From Myxococcales bacterium (lineage in GTDB: Bacteria; Myxococcota_A; Polyangia; Polyangiales; Polyangiaceae), in the NCBI GenBank assembly GCA_903642325.1, contig CAHJWM010000017.1, forward strand, positions 1 to 64,000: DNA of 64,000 nucleotides, given 5' to 3'. Of the stretch, positions 53,800 through 62,500 are shown piece by piece. Every line of letters begins with the position of its first letter. The first letter of the stretch is position 1. The position numbers and the translations under genes were made by a program. The notes beneath the pieces were generated by a model, which saw nothing but the letters and a program-made list of their open reading frames with translations, was not told the DNA's origin and searched no databases.

Positions 53800-54050
53800 T
53801 TTCAAACCCTGATGGTACTCGTAAAAACTTACACGGTCCGAGCCGACTTGTCGCGGCGTCGAGCTCCGCACCCTCTGGAACACACCGGCCTACAGTCCCG
53901 CCGCGACTTTGGCCTTCATTTGCCTGATAGCCGCGGTTGGCCGCTCAGCCGGGCTTCTGCGCCGCGTTCCGCGCGGTCTCGGGCGATGCTCGGCGTGGCG
54001 CGCAACGCGGAACAAAGTGCCGCGTCGAGTGTCGGATAAACTTGGCGCCG

Positions 54051-54707
54051 ATGCCCCGATACCCTTCAAGCCCGGATGTCGTCGGCGCCCCCGCCGCCTC
54101 TGACCACGACCTCGAAGCCCTGCCCGCTCCTCGCCGGCCCTGGCGGCGAGCGACGCTCAGCGCGTTGACTTTGTCCGCCGTCGGCTCGCTCGTGCTCGCG
54201 TATCAGCTGCGCGGCGAAGCATTCTTTGCGCTCGAAGGCGGACCGCCCTTCGATCTCGGTGAGCTGAGCCAATTTCGCCCGGCGCCGAGCAACGAAAACA
54301 CCTGGGTGCATGGCAATGCCGCGCTGCATGTCGATGGCGCCGTGCACTACGCGAGGCCGCTCGAGCGAGACACCTATCGCTTGGCTCGGGTCGAGGGCAA
54401 CGAGAGGCTATGGGTTCAAATCAGCGTGCCCGATGAGCCTTCCGATCCGGATGGGATGCACTTCGTGCCACCCACCTCCTTCGTCGGGCGGCTAATCCCG
54501 GTAAGCCGCGCTGGCCTCCGTCACGGCGTGGTACGCGCCGCGGTCAGCGACGCGTGGCAAGGGTCGGTGCCCGAAGACGCCTGGCTCTTGGTGGATGGTG
54601 AAGCGCCGCACACGACGCGTTGGGCGCTCGGGCTGTGCGGTTTGTTTCTCGGCTTTGCGACTTTCAGCGTGATCGGCCTCGGAAAGTTGACGCAGAAGGT
54701 GGGCTGA
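54051..54707 (+). CDS. Membrane protein of unknown function
   Basis: 218 residues from the ATG at 54051. One TM helix near residues 33-52 (LSALTLSAVGSLVLAYQL) and one at the C-terminus (LGLCGLFLGFATFSVIGL) flank an exported domain of about 140 residues. That domain has strand-like patterns: VHGNAALHVDGAVHYARPLERDTYRLARVEGNERLWVQISVP and TSFVGRLIPVSRAGLRHG. I do not recognise the family. It ends 21 bases before the thiO-like gene on the same strand. Confidence 0.75.
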   Translation: MPRYPSSPDVVGAPAASDHDLEALPAPRRPWRRATLSALTLSAVGSLVLAYQLRGEAFFALEGGPPFDLGELSQFRPAPSNENTWVHGNAALHVDGAVHYARPLERDTYRLARVEGNERLWVQISVPDEPSDPDGMHFVPPTSFVGRLIPVSRAGLRHGVVRAAVSDAWQGSVPEDAWLLVDGEAPHTTRWALGLCGLFLGFATFSVIGLGKLTQKVG

Positions 54708-54728
54708 GCAAAACCGCGCGTGCGCAGC

Positions 54729-55874
54729 ATGCCTCGCACCGCCGCTTCGGTTGCTCAAGAAATCCCAGATGTCCTGATCGTTGGCGCTGGTATCATGGGC
54801 ACGATCTGCGCCTGGGAGCTGGCGGGCCACGGCTGCAAGGTAACGGTGCTCGAACGCAGCGTGCCGGGCGCAGAAGCGTCCAGCGCGGCCGCCGGGATTC
54901 TGGGAGCTCAGGCCGAAGCGCACGCACCGGGCCCCATGACCGAGCTCTGTTTGGCGAGCCGCGCCCGCTACGCCAAATTCGCCGCCACGCTCGTCAAAGA
55001 AACGCGGATAGACGTCGGATATCGGGAGTGCGGGGTTCTGCAGGTCGCCTTCACGCGGCAAACGGTATCCGAGCTAACGCGCAAAGCTTTATGGCAGAAG
55101 AAACGCGGCTTACCGAGCGAGCCACTCACACCCCGCGCGCTTGCGAAGTACGAGCCTACTCTGTCACCGAAGCTCAGCGGTGGCCTCCGCTTTACCGCGG
55201 ACGCGCGCGTCGAGCCGAAGGCACTACTGCGAGCGCTCCATATCGCGGCCCTGCAACGCGGCGTGATCTTTCGAAGGGGCTCCTTCGTGCGGCGCGTCGT
55301 GGTCGAGGGGGAGCGCGCGCGGGGTGTGGCGCTCGACGACGGCAGCATCCTGAGAGCGCACAATGTCGTCGTCGCCGCGGGCAGCTGGACATCCCTAATC
55401 GATGGGCTGGGCTTGCCGACGGGGCGCGTGATCCCCGCGCGCGGACAGATCGTGGAGCTCGAGCTACCCGCGCCCCCGCTGTCCCACGTGGTGTTCGGTC
55501 CCGGCGCGTACCTCGTGCCACGCGACGACGGGCGCGTACTGATCGGCTCGACGCTCGAGTTCGTTGGCTACGAGCGCGAGGTGACCGCGGGAGCGGTGCG
55601 CGATCTGCTAGTGCAAGCGACCGCCATTTTACCGGGTCTTGCGCAGGCGGCCCTGCGCGCCACTTGGTCCAACTTTCGCCCCTACACGAAGGACGAATTG
55701 CCGCTGATCGGCCGCACCGAGATCGCGCGTTTGTTCTTGGCCACCGGCCACTACCGAAACGGCATCTTGCTCGCGCCAATCAGCGCCGAGATCATCAGAG
55801 CCGCGGTGCTGGGCGAACGTGCGCCGCTCGCGGCGGCGTGGCTCGAAGCCTTTCGCCCGGAGCGCGCCGTTTGA
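54729..55874 (+). CDS. thiO: FAD-dependent amine oxidase, glycine oxidase (ThiO) type
   Basis: 381 residues (ATG at 54729; a GTG three codons earlier is possible). Dinucleotide-binding motif VLIVGAGIMGTICAWELAGHG near residue 18, the ERSVPGAEASSAAAGILGAQAE block that lines FAD in DAO-family oxidases, and C-terminal GSTLEFVGYEREV and RPYTKDELPLIGRTEIARLFLATGHYRNGILLAPISA. This is the glycine oxidase/DadA family; ThiO makes iminoglycine for thiamine synthesis, but no thiamine genes are near, so a broader amino-acid oxidase role is possible. Confidence 0.9.
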   Translation: MPRTAASVAQEIPDVLIVGAGIMGTICAWELAGHGCKVTVLERSVPGAEASSAAAGILGAQAEAHAPGPMTELCLASRARYAKFAATLVKETRIDVGYRECGVLQVAFTRQTVSELTRKALWQKKRGLPSEPLTPRALAKYEPTLSPKLSGGLRFTADARVEPKALLRALHIAALQRGVIFRRGSFVRRVVVEGERARGVALDDGSILRAHNVVVAAGSWTSLIDGLGLPTGRVIPARGQIVELELPAPPLSHVVFGPGAYLVPRDDGRVLIGSTLEFVGYEREVTAGAVRDLLVQATAILPGLAQAALRATWSNFRPYTKDELPLIGRTEIARLFLATGHYRNGILLAPISAEIIRAAVLGERAPLAAAWLEAFRPERAV

Positions 55875-55896
55875 GCTGTGCTATGAACCGCGCGAG

Positions 55897-56505
55897 ATGA
55901 CCGCCCCGCCCCCGCTCGATCTTGGCGTACTGGTCTCGGGCACCGGGTCGAACTTACAAGCCATTCTCGACGCCGTTGCGACAGGTGCGCTGAGCGCGCG
56001 CGTGAAGATCGTGATCTCCAATCGCCCCGGCGTGCCGGCCCTGGAGCGCGCCCGCGCCGCCGGCGTGCCCGCGCTGTGCATCCCACACCAAGGTTTTCCG
56101 AACCGTGAGGCGTTCGACCGAGCGCTCGTGGCGGCACTGCGCGAAGCAGAGGTAAGCTGGGTCGTGCTGGCCGGCTTCATGCGCCTGCTGACGCCGGAGA
56201 TACTGGACGCCTATCCGGGTCGAATCATCAATATTCATCCCGCACTGCTGCCCTCTTTTCCGGGTCTGGAAGCCGCGCGGCAGGCGCTCGAGTACGGCGT
56301 CAAGATCACGGGCTGCACCGTGCATTTCGTCGACCGTGGGGTGGATTCGGGAAAGATAATCGCGCAACGCGCGGTCGCCGTCGAGCCTCGAGACGTGCTC
56401 GCCACGCTTTCTGCGCGTATACATCGCGCCGAGCACGAGCTGTTCGTGAGCGTGCTGCGGGACATCGCCGCCGGACAGATTACGCCATTTTCGACCGAGG
56501 CTTGA
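55897..56505 (+). CDS. purN: Phosphoribosylglycinamide formyltransferase
   Basis: Third step of purine synthesis, using 10-formyl-THF. 202 residues from the ATG at 55897, the PurN norm; the frame upstream overlaps thiO and is a shadow. VLVSGTGSNLQAILDAV at the N-terminus; WVVLAGFMRLLTPEILDAYPGRIINIHPALLPSFPG contains the catalytic Asn and His; CTVHFVDRGVDSGKIIAQRAV contains the Asp. purM, often next to purN, is absent. Directly abuts the next gene. Confidence 0.97.
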   Translation: MTAPPPLDLGVLVSGTGSNLQAILDAVATGALSARVKIVISNRPGVPALERARAAGVPALCIPHQGFPNREAFDRALVAALREAEVSWVVLAGFMRLLTPEILDAYPGRIINIHPALLPSFPGLEAARQALEYGVKITGCTVHFVDRGVDSGKIIAQRAVAVEPRDVLATLSARIHRAEHELFVSVLRDIAAGQITPFSTEA

Positions 56506-58077
56506 GTGACGTCTAGGCATTATGACGTCGTCGTCCTGGGCCGATCACTGGGAGCGCTGGCCGCCGCCGCCGTGCTCGCACGTCGGGACTTCAGGGTACT
56601 CTTGCTCGGCCAAGGCCAGCGCGGGCAGACTTACCGTTTCGAAGAGCATGTGCTTTGTCGACGCGCATTCACGCTGCTCGGCGGCTCATCGCCGACCTGG
56701 CGGCGCATCCTCCACGAGCTGGCCCAGAGCCCGCAGTTTCGGCGACGCAGCATCCCGCTCGACCCGATGTTCGTGATGCTCAGTGAAGGTCGACGCGTCG
56801 AGGTGCCGCCAGACATGGAGCTCTTCGGCCGCGAGATCGAGCGCGAATTTCCGGAAGTGAGGCAGCTCGTGGATGAGCTCTACAACACCATTGCGCAGGC
56901 GAACGCAGCCGCCGATGCGGCCTTCGAGAAAGACGCGCTCTGGCCGCCCGGAAGCTTCTGGGAGCGCTTCGAAACCAACCGGCTCGCCGCTACGCTGCCG
57001 CTCGCTCAGGGTGAGCGCAGCTTCGATCTGCTCGCTAAATTTCCGCCTGGACATGCGTATCGCGACATCACCACGGTGCCGGCGACCTTCGCCTCGAACA
57101 AGGCGCTGACGGGCAGGGAATTTTCGCCCTTCGCGCTGGCGCGCCTGCACGGCGCATGGACACGTGGCGTGCAATCTCTCGCCCGCGGCGAGGATGAGCT
57201 CTCGGAATTTTTATGCGAGCGCATCGAAACCCATGGGGGGGTGATCGAGCTGAGCCGGCGCGCCGAGTCACTGGTCACGCGGCGCGGCGTCGCGGTTGGG
57301 GTGGTGCAGGACGGCGAGGAGGCCGCTACGGGCGCTGGCGCGGTGCTCAGCGACCAACCGGGTGAAGCGCTCGCGCAGCTCTCTGGTGGAGAGGGCATCA
57401 CCAAGTCTGCGCGCGACGATTGGCCCCGCTTGAACGTCGAGGCCGGCCGCTTCGTGCTCAGCGTGGTCGCCAGCACGCGCGGACTACCCGGCCCGCTTTC
57501 GAAGGAGTCCTTCGTCTTGCCGCCGGAGCGCTCGCGGCGTGATCCGCGGCATCCGACCGTGCACCTGCAGCGCTTCGAAGCGTCGGCATTTTCCGAAGGG
57601 CGCGCCCAAGCGCGCCGTGAAACACTGCTCGTGGCGGAGGCCATTTTGCCGGCGCGAGGCCCGCTCAGCCTGCTCGAGGCGCGCGAGGCGGTGCTCGGCG
57701 TTTTGCGCGAGGCGCTGCCATTTCTCGACGAGCACCTGTTGATCGTTGATTCGCCACATGACGGGTTGCCTCTGTACGACTACAGAAGCGGCAGCCGGCG
57801 CGAGGTCGATCGCGTACACTTGCAGGGCGCCCTGCCCGGGCAGGAGGCGATGGAGCCCGTGTGGGCCATCGAGCCCGCGGGCTACCTCGATTTGGCGGGT
57901 GAGCCCGTGCGCGGTCCGATTCCCAACACCTACTTGGTGGGCAAGACGGTGTTGCCCGGTCTAGGGCAGGAGGGCGAGCTGATGGCAGCCTTCGGAGCGG
58001 CCCGGCTCATCACCCGAAAAGATGGTGCGCGCCAGAAAATGCGTCGGCAAATGTGGAGCAAAATCGAGACGACGTGA
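56506..58077 (+). CDS. FAD-dependent desaturase/oxidoreductase-like protein
   Basis: 523 residues from a GTG that follows purN with no spacer. The N-terminal Rossmann segment YDVVVLGRSLGALAAAAVLARRDFRVLLL has the phytoene-desaturase/amine-oxidase shape, but its GxGxxG reads G-R-S-L-G, with Ser replacing the middle Gly. An acidic residue at the end of the second strand is also missing (LLLGQG). The C-terminus has NTYLVGKTVLPGLGQEGELMAAFGAARLI, matching the FAD-binding end of CrtI-like proteins (GxxxxPGxGxxG variant). The middle is divergent. It could act on carotenoid, lipid or retinoid-type substrates or be a non-catalytic FAD-fold protein. Confidence 0.8.
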   Translation: MTSRHYDVVVLGRSLGALAAAAVLARRDFRVLLLGQGQRGQTYRFEEHVLCRRAFTLLGGSSPTWRRILHELAQSPQFRRRSIPLDPMFVMLSEGRRVEVPPDMELFGREIEREFPEVRQLVDELYNTIAQANAAADAAFEKDALWPPGSFWERFETNRLAATLPLAQGERSFDLLAKFPPGHAYRDITTVPATFASNKALTGREFSPFALARLHGAWTRGVQSLARGEDELSEFLCERIETHGGVIELSRRAESLVTRRGVAVGVVQDGEEAATGAGAVLSDQPGEALAQLSGGEGITKSARDDWPRLNVEAGRFVLSVVASTRGLPGPLSKESFVLPPERSRRDPRHPTVHLQRFEASAFSEGRAQARRETLLVAEAILPARGPLSLLEAREAVLGVLREALPFLDEHLLIVDSPHDGLPLYDYRSGSRREVDRVHLQGALPGQEAMEPVWAIEPAGYLDLAGEPVRGPIPNTYLVGKTVLPGLGQEGELMAAFGAARLITRKDGARQKMRRQMWSKIETT

Positions 58078-58121
58078 CCAGCTTCCACTCTCAACTTTCG
58101 ATCGAGCTCGAGGCGTAAGTC

Positions 58122-58730
58122 GTGCGGGTCGTTGCCGGGCAATTTGGCGGGCGTGCGTTGACCACCGCGTCGGGCGAGGCGACGCGGCCCACGGCCGCGC
58201 GCGCTCGAGAAGCGCTCTTTGCGATCCTCGCGGATGTGAGACACGAGCGTGTGCTCGACTTGTATGCGGGCAGCGGCGCTTTGGGCATCGAGGCCCTGTC
58301 GCGCGGCGCTGAGCACCTCGTTCTCGTCGAGTCGAACCGTGCGGCGCAGCGCGCGATCCGAACTAACTTGGACGTGCTCGGCATCGGCGAGCGCGCGCAG
58401 CTCCTGCCGCTACGCGCCGAGGCGGCGCTCAAGGCGCTGACGCGTCACGCGCCCTTCTCGCTCGTCTTTGCAGATCCGCCCTGGGCGGATGGCCAGCCTG
58501 CTCTCGAGTTTCTCGAAGAGCTCGCGCGCCGATCGTTGCTCACTCCGGCCGCGCGGCTTGTTCTGGAGCACGCGGCGCGCGCTGCGCCCGCGCTCGGCTC
58601 GAGCTCGCCGCTGGCCGCGCTCGATACGCGCCGTTGGGGTGACACCGGGATTACGCTTTTCGGTCTTCGCGCACCGCCGCCGAGGAACGACGGGGGGCCG
58701 GACTCCGACTGCACGCCGTCCACCTCTTAA
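58122..58730 (+). CDS. rsmD: 16S rRNA (guanine966-N2)-methyltransferase
   Basis: 202 residues from the GTG at 58122. RVVAGQFGGRALTT start, RPTAARAREALFAIL, SAM motif VLDLYAGSGALGIEALSRGAEHLVLVE and catalytic DPPW in LVFADPPWADGQ. The last 25 residues are a non-conserved tail. Methylates G966 of 16S rRNA. coaD, often the neighbour, is absent. Confidence 0.95.
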   Translation: MRVVAGQFGGRALTTASGEATRPTAARAREALFAILADVRHERVLDLYAGSGALGIEALSRGAEHLVLVESNRAAQRAIRTNLDVLGIGERAQLLPLRAEAALKALTRHAPFSLVFADPPWADGQPALEFLEELARRSLLTPAARLVLEHAARAAPALGSSSPLAALDTRRWGDTGITLFGLRAPPPRNDGGPDSDCTPSTS

Positions 58731-58823
58731 GAACCCTCGCGCTCGGTCGGAGGGGTAGCTATAGTCGAGCCGCTCTTAAAGCCGCGGTTTTCGTGTTGAC
58801 GATGACGAAAGTGGAGTGCCCCG

Positions 58824-59414
58824 ATGTCTGAAACCACCCCGCCCGTTCCGAAGTCCGGCGGCAGCGGTCCGTTCATTCTTGCTGCAATAGTCATGCTTCT
58901 GCTGATGGGCGGCCTCATCTATTGGAAGACCAAGACCGGCGATACGGAGACCGCCAAAACCGAAGCCCCGAAGCCATCAGCCACGGTTGAGCAACCCACA
59001 TTGGACGAGCCGCCGCCTCCGCCGCCTCCCGTCGCCTCGACCGATAGCTCTGCGAAACCGGATACGACGCCCGGCACGAAAAAGGTGGGAAGCACGGGTG
59101 GCGGGTCCGCGTGCGGTGAATGCACGGGGGATCCGAATCCCGGGCTGCAAGCGGCGCTAAGCGGCAAGGCTGGCCAGAGTCGCGCTTGTTACGAGAAGGC
59201 CCTGAGCTCCAACGCGACTCTTTCTGGGCGGATGACGGTTGCCATGAAGATCAATGCGCAAGGCTTCGTATGTAGTGCGAGCGTCAAGAGCGATCTGGGT
59301 AATCCACTGGTCGAAAATTGCGTGCTGCAGAACTTCCGGTCCGCGACATTTCCGGCGCCCAAGGGCGGCTGCGTCGAGGCATCCGTGCCGTTGTACTTCA
59401 AGCCCAAGACCTGA
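58824..59414 (+). CDS. AgmX/PglI C-terminal-domain protein
   Basis: 196 residues. A short cytoplasmic N-terminus, one TM helix (FILAAIVMLLLMGGLIYW, about 14-31), a Pro/Glu/Thr-rich periplasmic spacer with a polyproline run, a CGEC motif near 95 and the C-terminal domain. That domain (QSRACYEKALSSNATLSGRMTVAMKINAQGFVCSASVKSD... VENCVLQNFRSATFPAPKGGCVEASVPLYF) is the TonB-like AgmX/PglI module found in myxobacterial gliding-motility proteins. It is membrane-anchored like TonB, with paired Cys in the domain. An ATG preceded by GTGGAG is the start. Last base overlaps the next gene. Confidence 0.9.
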   Translation: MSETTPPVPKSGGSGPFILAAIVMLLLMGGLIYWKTKTGDTETAKTEAPKPSATVEQPTLDEPPPPPPPVASTDSSAKPDTTPGTKKVGSTGGGSACGECTGDPNPGLQAALSGKAGQSRACYEKALSSNATLSGRMTVAMKINAQGFVCSASVKSDLGNPLVENCVLQNFRSATFPAPKGGCVEASVPLYFKPKT

Positions 59415-59743
59415 TGCGCTGCGGCGTTTGCCTGAAATATCTGGCGTTCGTTGCCGGTGGCGTCATGGCCTGCGGCGGAGCTTCGTGTGGTGGAAAGGAT
59501 GTTACGTCGATTTGCCCGAGCCTTCCGCGCTTTGGCGACTCTGCAGTCGGAGATAGTTCGAACGCGGGCGCGGCCGGCGATGACGCGCAGGCCGCGCTTG
59601 CTCGTGCCATGGACGCGGGCTGTGTGACTGCGCCGATGTCCTCTGCCAACGGCGGCGGGGACGGCGGCATGGGCCGCGCCTCGAACAACGGCCACGATGC
59701 AGGCGCGGGTGGAAGCAGTGCCGGTGCGGCAGGACAGGATTGA
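59414..59743 (+). CDS. Small predicted lipoprotein
   Basis: 109 residues with ATG sharing one base with the upstream stop (TGATG). The signal segment CLKYLAFVAGGVMAC gives a lipobox at VMAC, Cys19. The mature part is Gly/Ala/Ser-rich (GNGG.. GGDGGMGR..) with a CPSLPRFGD element and few hydrophobic residues. It might function with the AgmX/PglI protein upstream, with which it is surely co-transcribed. The stop overlaps the truA start region. No known family. Confidence 0.6.
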   Translation: MRCGVCLKYLAFVAGGVMACGGASCGGKDVTSICPSLPRFGDSAVGDSSNAGAAGDDAQAALARAMDAGCVTAPMSSANGGGDGGMGRASNNGHDAGAGGSSAGAAGQD

Positions 59744-60650
59744 GGAAGACCGCGGCGCGGCTGTCGTCAGTGCTTCCGACGCGCAGCGCCCACGAGCAGG
59801 CGCGCGCTTTGGTATCTTGCTGACCGTTGCCTACGACGGTCGCCGGTTTTCTGGATGGGCGAGACAAGCCAATGCGCGCAGCATCGCGGGCGAGCTCGAC
59901 GGCGCGATCACCGCCATCGATCCCAAGGCGAGTGCCACGCGCGGGCTGAGCCGCACCGACGCGGGCGTACACGCCCGTGAGCAGCTCGCGGCGTTCGACA
60001 CCGATAAGGACATTGCGCTCCGCGGCTGGGTCCTGGCCATTTCACAGCACTTGCCCGACGAGATCGCGATCGTGCGTGCGGCGCGCGTTCCGCCGGGGTT
60101 CGATGCGCGTCGTCACCTCACGCGCAAGGTGTATCGTTATACGGTCCTTCACAGCCTGGTCCGCGATCCCTTTTTAGAGGGCCGGGCCTGGCGCATCCTG
60201 GAGAGGTTCAACCACTCCGACCTGAACGCAATTGCGCAGTCCCTGGTCGGCACGCATGACTTCGCCGCATTCCGTGGCGCGGCCGACACACGCACGGACA
60301 CGGTGCGACAGATATTTCGCATCGACGTGGGCCCAGCGCATAGCGATCACCGCATCACCCTGATCGATGTCGAAGGCGACAAGTTCTTGTACAATATGGT
60401 GCGAATCATCGTGGGGACGCTGATTGACATCGGCCGCGAACGGCGCCCGAAGGACGCGCTCGTCCGTGCGCTCGCGAGTCATGCGCGAACGGATCTAGGC
60501 ATCACGGCTCCGCCAGACGGCCTCTGTCTAGAACGTGTCACGCTCGACGCGTGGCAACTAACCGAGCCCTCTCTGTCTGAACGACGGAGCGCGCCCGACG
60601 AAGCGCCGCTCGGCTTGAATAAGCTCGTTTCCTGGCCGCCCGCGCATTGA
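59697..60650 (+). CDS. truA: tRNA pseudouridine(38-40) synthase
   Basis: Modifies U38-U40 in the anticodon arm of tRNAs. 317 residues if starting at the ATG 59697; a GTG at 59724 is an alternative that reduces the overlap with the small lipoprotein. The first 40 residues are extra compared with most TruA. Core: LLTVAYDGRRFSGWARQAN, the catalytic Asp in GLSRTDAGVHAREQ, and FDARRHLTRKVYRYTVLH, VGTHDFAAFRGA and FLYNMVRIIVGTLIDIGRER. The C-terminal 30 residues are also non-conserved. Spt follows after a structured 130-base gap. Confidence 0.94.
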   Translation: MQARVEAVPVRQDRIEEDRGAAVVSASDAQRPRAGARFGILLTVAYDGRRFSGWARQANARSIAGELDGAITAIDPKASATRGLSRTDAGVHAREQLAAFDTDKDIALRGWVLAISQHLPDEIAIVRAARVPPGFDARRHLTRKVYRYTVLHSLVRDPFLEGRAWRILERFNHSDLNAIAQSLVGTHDFAAFRGAADTRTDTVRQIFRIDVGPAHSDHRITLIDVEGDKFLYNMVRIIVGTLIDIGRERRPKDALVRALASHARTDLGITAPPDGLCLERVTLDAWQLTEPSLSERRSAPDEAPLGLNKLVSWPPAH

Positions 60651-60666
60651 CGGACGTCGCACCGTC

Positions 60667-60730
60667 GCGTAGCTTCCGCCGGCGACAACGCGGGCTAGGA
60701 CCCGTTCGTCGAGCTACGCTCAGTCGGGTC
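60667..60730 (+). promoter_or_regulatory. Structured leader upstream of the ceramide operon
   Basis: Two complementary pairs interlock: GCGTAGCT (60667-60674) with AGCTACGC (60712-60719), and GACCCG (60699-60704) with CGGGTC (60725-60730). Because one arm of each lies inside the other's span, they form either a pseudoknot or two mutually exclusive folds, 50 bases before the spt ATG. A GGAG at 60762-60765 serves as ribosome binding site. Confidence 0.4.
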
Positions 60731-60780
60731 TAGCGACAGCGACTTATCGAGCGAGCAGCCTCAGGAGCTTTGAAACGAAG

Positions 60781-62397
60781 ATGGGCCTCAAGCAAAAGAT
60801 CGTCGACCGAAGCAAGCAGGCACTTCTTCGTCCAAGCGTCTTGCGCTGGGTCACCGACGATCGCGTCATGAAGGCGACGGAGGGTTTCATGGACGCACGG
60901 ACACGCGTCCGTGACGCGTGGAACGTGCTCTTGAACGGCAACGAGCTCCCGAACATCGACCCTGCCCTCGACGAGCACATCGGCCAGTCCGCGCCCGAGG
61001 TCACGACCCGCAAAGCGGTGAACGGGAGCAACGGAAACGGGAGCAGCGGCCACGGCGTCAATGGCGCCAGCGGGCACGCCTCCGAGATCAACGGGCATGC
61101 CACCACGAACGGCGCGCGCATCAACATGACCGACCGAGAAGGGTCGTCGGACATGGGTGAGTCGCTGAAAGAGCGCGGCAGCCTCGCCAATATCGGCGGC
61201 AAAGACGTATTCGAGAAGTGCTTCAAATTCATGGCGGCGGACAACGCCCGCAAGATGGGCATCTATCCCTTCTTCCGCCCGCTCGATTTCGCGGACGGTC
61301 CAGAAGCGCAGATCAACGGCAAACGCGTGGTGATGTTCGGATCGAACAACTACTTGGGCCTCACCACCCACCCCAAGGTGCGGGACGCCGCCAAAGCCGC
61401 GATCGACAAATATGGCACCAGCATGACCGGCTCACGCCTGGTCAACGGCTCGATGCGCCTGCATGAAGAGTTCGAAGAAAAGCTCGCCAAGTGGTTCAAC
61501 AAGGAATCCGCGCTGGTGTTCACGACGGGTTACCAGGTCAACATCGCGACCTGCGCCGCGCTGCTTTCGAACAAGCAGTCGGTAGCGGTGATCGACCGCA
61601 ACGTGCACGCTTCGCTGTACGATGGCACCCGGCTCGGGCAATCCGCGGGCGCCCGGCTCGTTCGCTATCGACACAATGATGCGGAATCACTCGATAAAGC
61701 GCTGGAGAAGCTGGAGGCGGGGGACGGCGCGTTCGTCCTCACCGATGGCGTCTTCAGCGCCGAGGGCGAGATCGCGAAGCTCGACGAGATCGTGCCCATC
61801 GTCAAAAAACACGGCGCGCGCCTGTTCGTGGACGACGCCCACGCGTTGGGGGTGATCGGGCCGGGCGGCATGGGCACGGCCGCGCACTTTGGTTTGGTGG
61901 ATCAGGTCGACCTGATGGGTGGCACGTTTTCGAAATCGTTGGCCAGTATCGGTGGCTGGCTGGTGGGTGAGCGCAAAGTGCTCGACTACATCCGTCATTT
62001 CGCGCCTTCCTTCATGTTCGCCGCCAGCGCCGCGCCGCCTTCCGTCGCTGCCGCCATGGCCGCCTTCGACGTCATGCGCGAAGAAACGTGGCGCATCGAC
62101 AAGCTGCGCGAAAACTTCACCTATATGCGGGACGAGCTCACCAAACTGGGCTTCGAGCTCGGCCACACGCAAACCGCCGTCATTCCCATCTACATTCGCC
62201 AAGATTTGCGCACGATCATGATGTGGCGAGATCTATTGGAAGAATACGGCATTTATACCAACCCCTTCATTTCGCCAGGGGTTCCGCCGAAGAGCGCGAT
62301 GCTCCGCACCAGCTACATGGCGACGCACGACCGGCACCATTTGGATCGCGCGCTCGAGGCTTTTCAAAAGGTCGGCAAGAAGTACGGCGTGATTTAG
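60781..62397 (+). CDS. spt: Serine palmitoyltransferase (first enzyme of sphingolipid synthesis) with N-terminal extension
   Basis: PLP enzyme condensing L-serine with a fatty acyl thioester to 3-ketodihydrosphingosine. 538 residues against about 400 for typical bacterial Spt. The alpha-oxoamine synthase core starts near 140: FGSNNYLGLTTHPKV, TGYQVNIATCAAL, DRNVHASLYDGTR, the PLP-His stacking region, and VDDAHALGVIGPGGMGT. The PLP Lys is residue 385 in GGTFSKSLASIGGW, and the end is PPKSAMLRTSYMATHD. The ATG is preceded by a GGAG. The extra N-terminus has a helical start (VLRWVTDDRVMKATEGFMDARTRVRDAWNVLL) and an Asn-Gly-Ser linker (about 80-115). Followed by bcerS and cerR, which together fix the reaction as sphingolipid rather than biotin or heme synthesis. 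Confidence 0.9.
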   Translation: MGLKQKIVDRSKQALLRPSVLRWVTDDRVMKATEGFMDARTRVRDAWNVLLNGNELPNIDPALDEHIGQSAPEVTTRKAVNGSNGNGSSGHGVNGASGHASEINGHATTNGARINMTDREGSSDMGESLKERGSLANIGGKDVFEKCFKFMAADNARKMGIYPFFRPLDFADGPEAQINGKRVVMFGSNNYLGLTTHPKVRDAAKAAIDKYGTSMTGSRLVNGSMRLHEEFEEKLAKWFNKESALVFTTGYQVNIATCAALLSNKQSVAVIDRNVHASLYDGTRLGQSAGARLVRYRHNDAESLDKALEKLEAGDGAFVLTDGVFSAEGEIAKLDEIVPIVKKHGARLFVDDAHALGVIGPGGMGTAAHFGLVDQVDLMGGTFSKSLASIGGWLVGERKVLDYIRHFAPSFMFAASAAPPSVAAAMAAFDVMREETWRIDKLRENFTYMRDELTKLGFELGHTQTAVIPIYIRQDLRTIMMWRDLLEEYGIYTNPFISPGVPPKSAMLRTSYMATHDRHHLDRALEAFQKVGKKYGVI

Positions 62398-62409
62398 GGC
62401 GGAGGCTGG

Positions 62410-62500
62410 GTTCGAGAAGCTTCGAACGCAGTACCGAGCGTCGCGGTGAGCTCGTGCCCGACGAGCTCGGTGTGGGCGCGGCCGCCGCCAACGGCGGCGG
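62410..62500 (+). promoter_or_regulatory. Three consecutive hairpins between spt and bcerS
   Basis: GTTCGA-GAAGCT-TCGAAC (62410-62427), GAGCTCGT-GCCCG-ACGAGCTC (62448-62468) and CCGCCGCC-AAC-GGCGGCGG (62482-62500) sit in the 181-base gap. All stems are perfect. No T tract follows. They could attenuate, terminate in part, or stabilise the spt message relative to bcerS. Confidence 0.45.
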
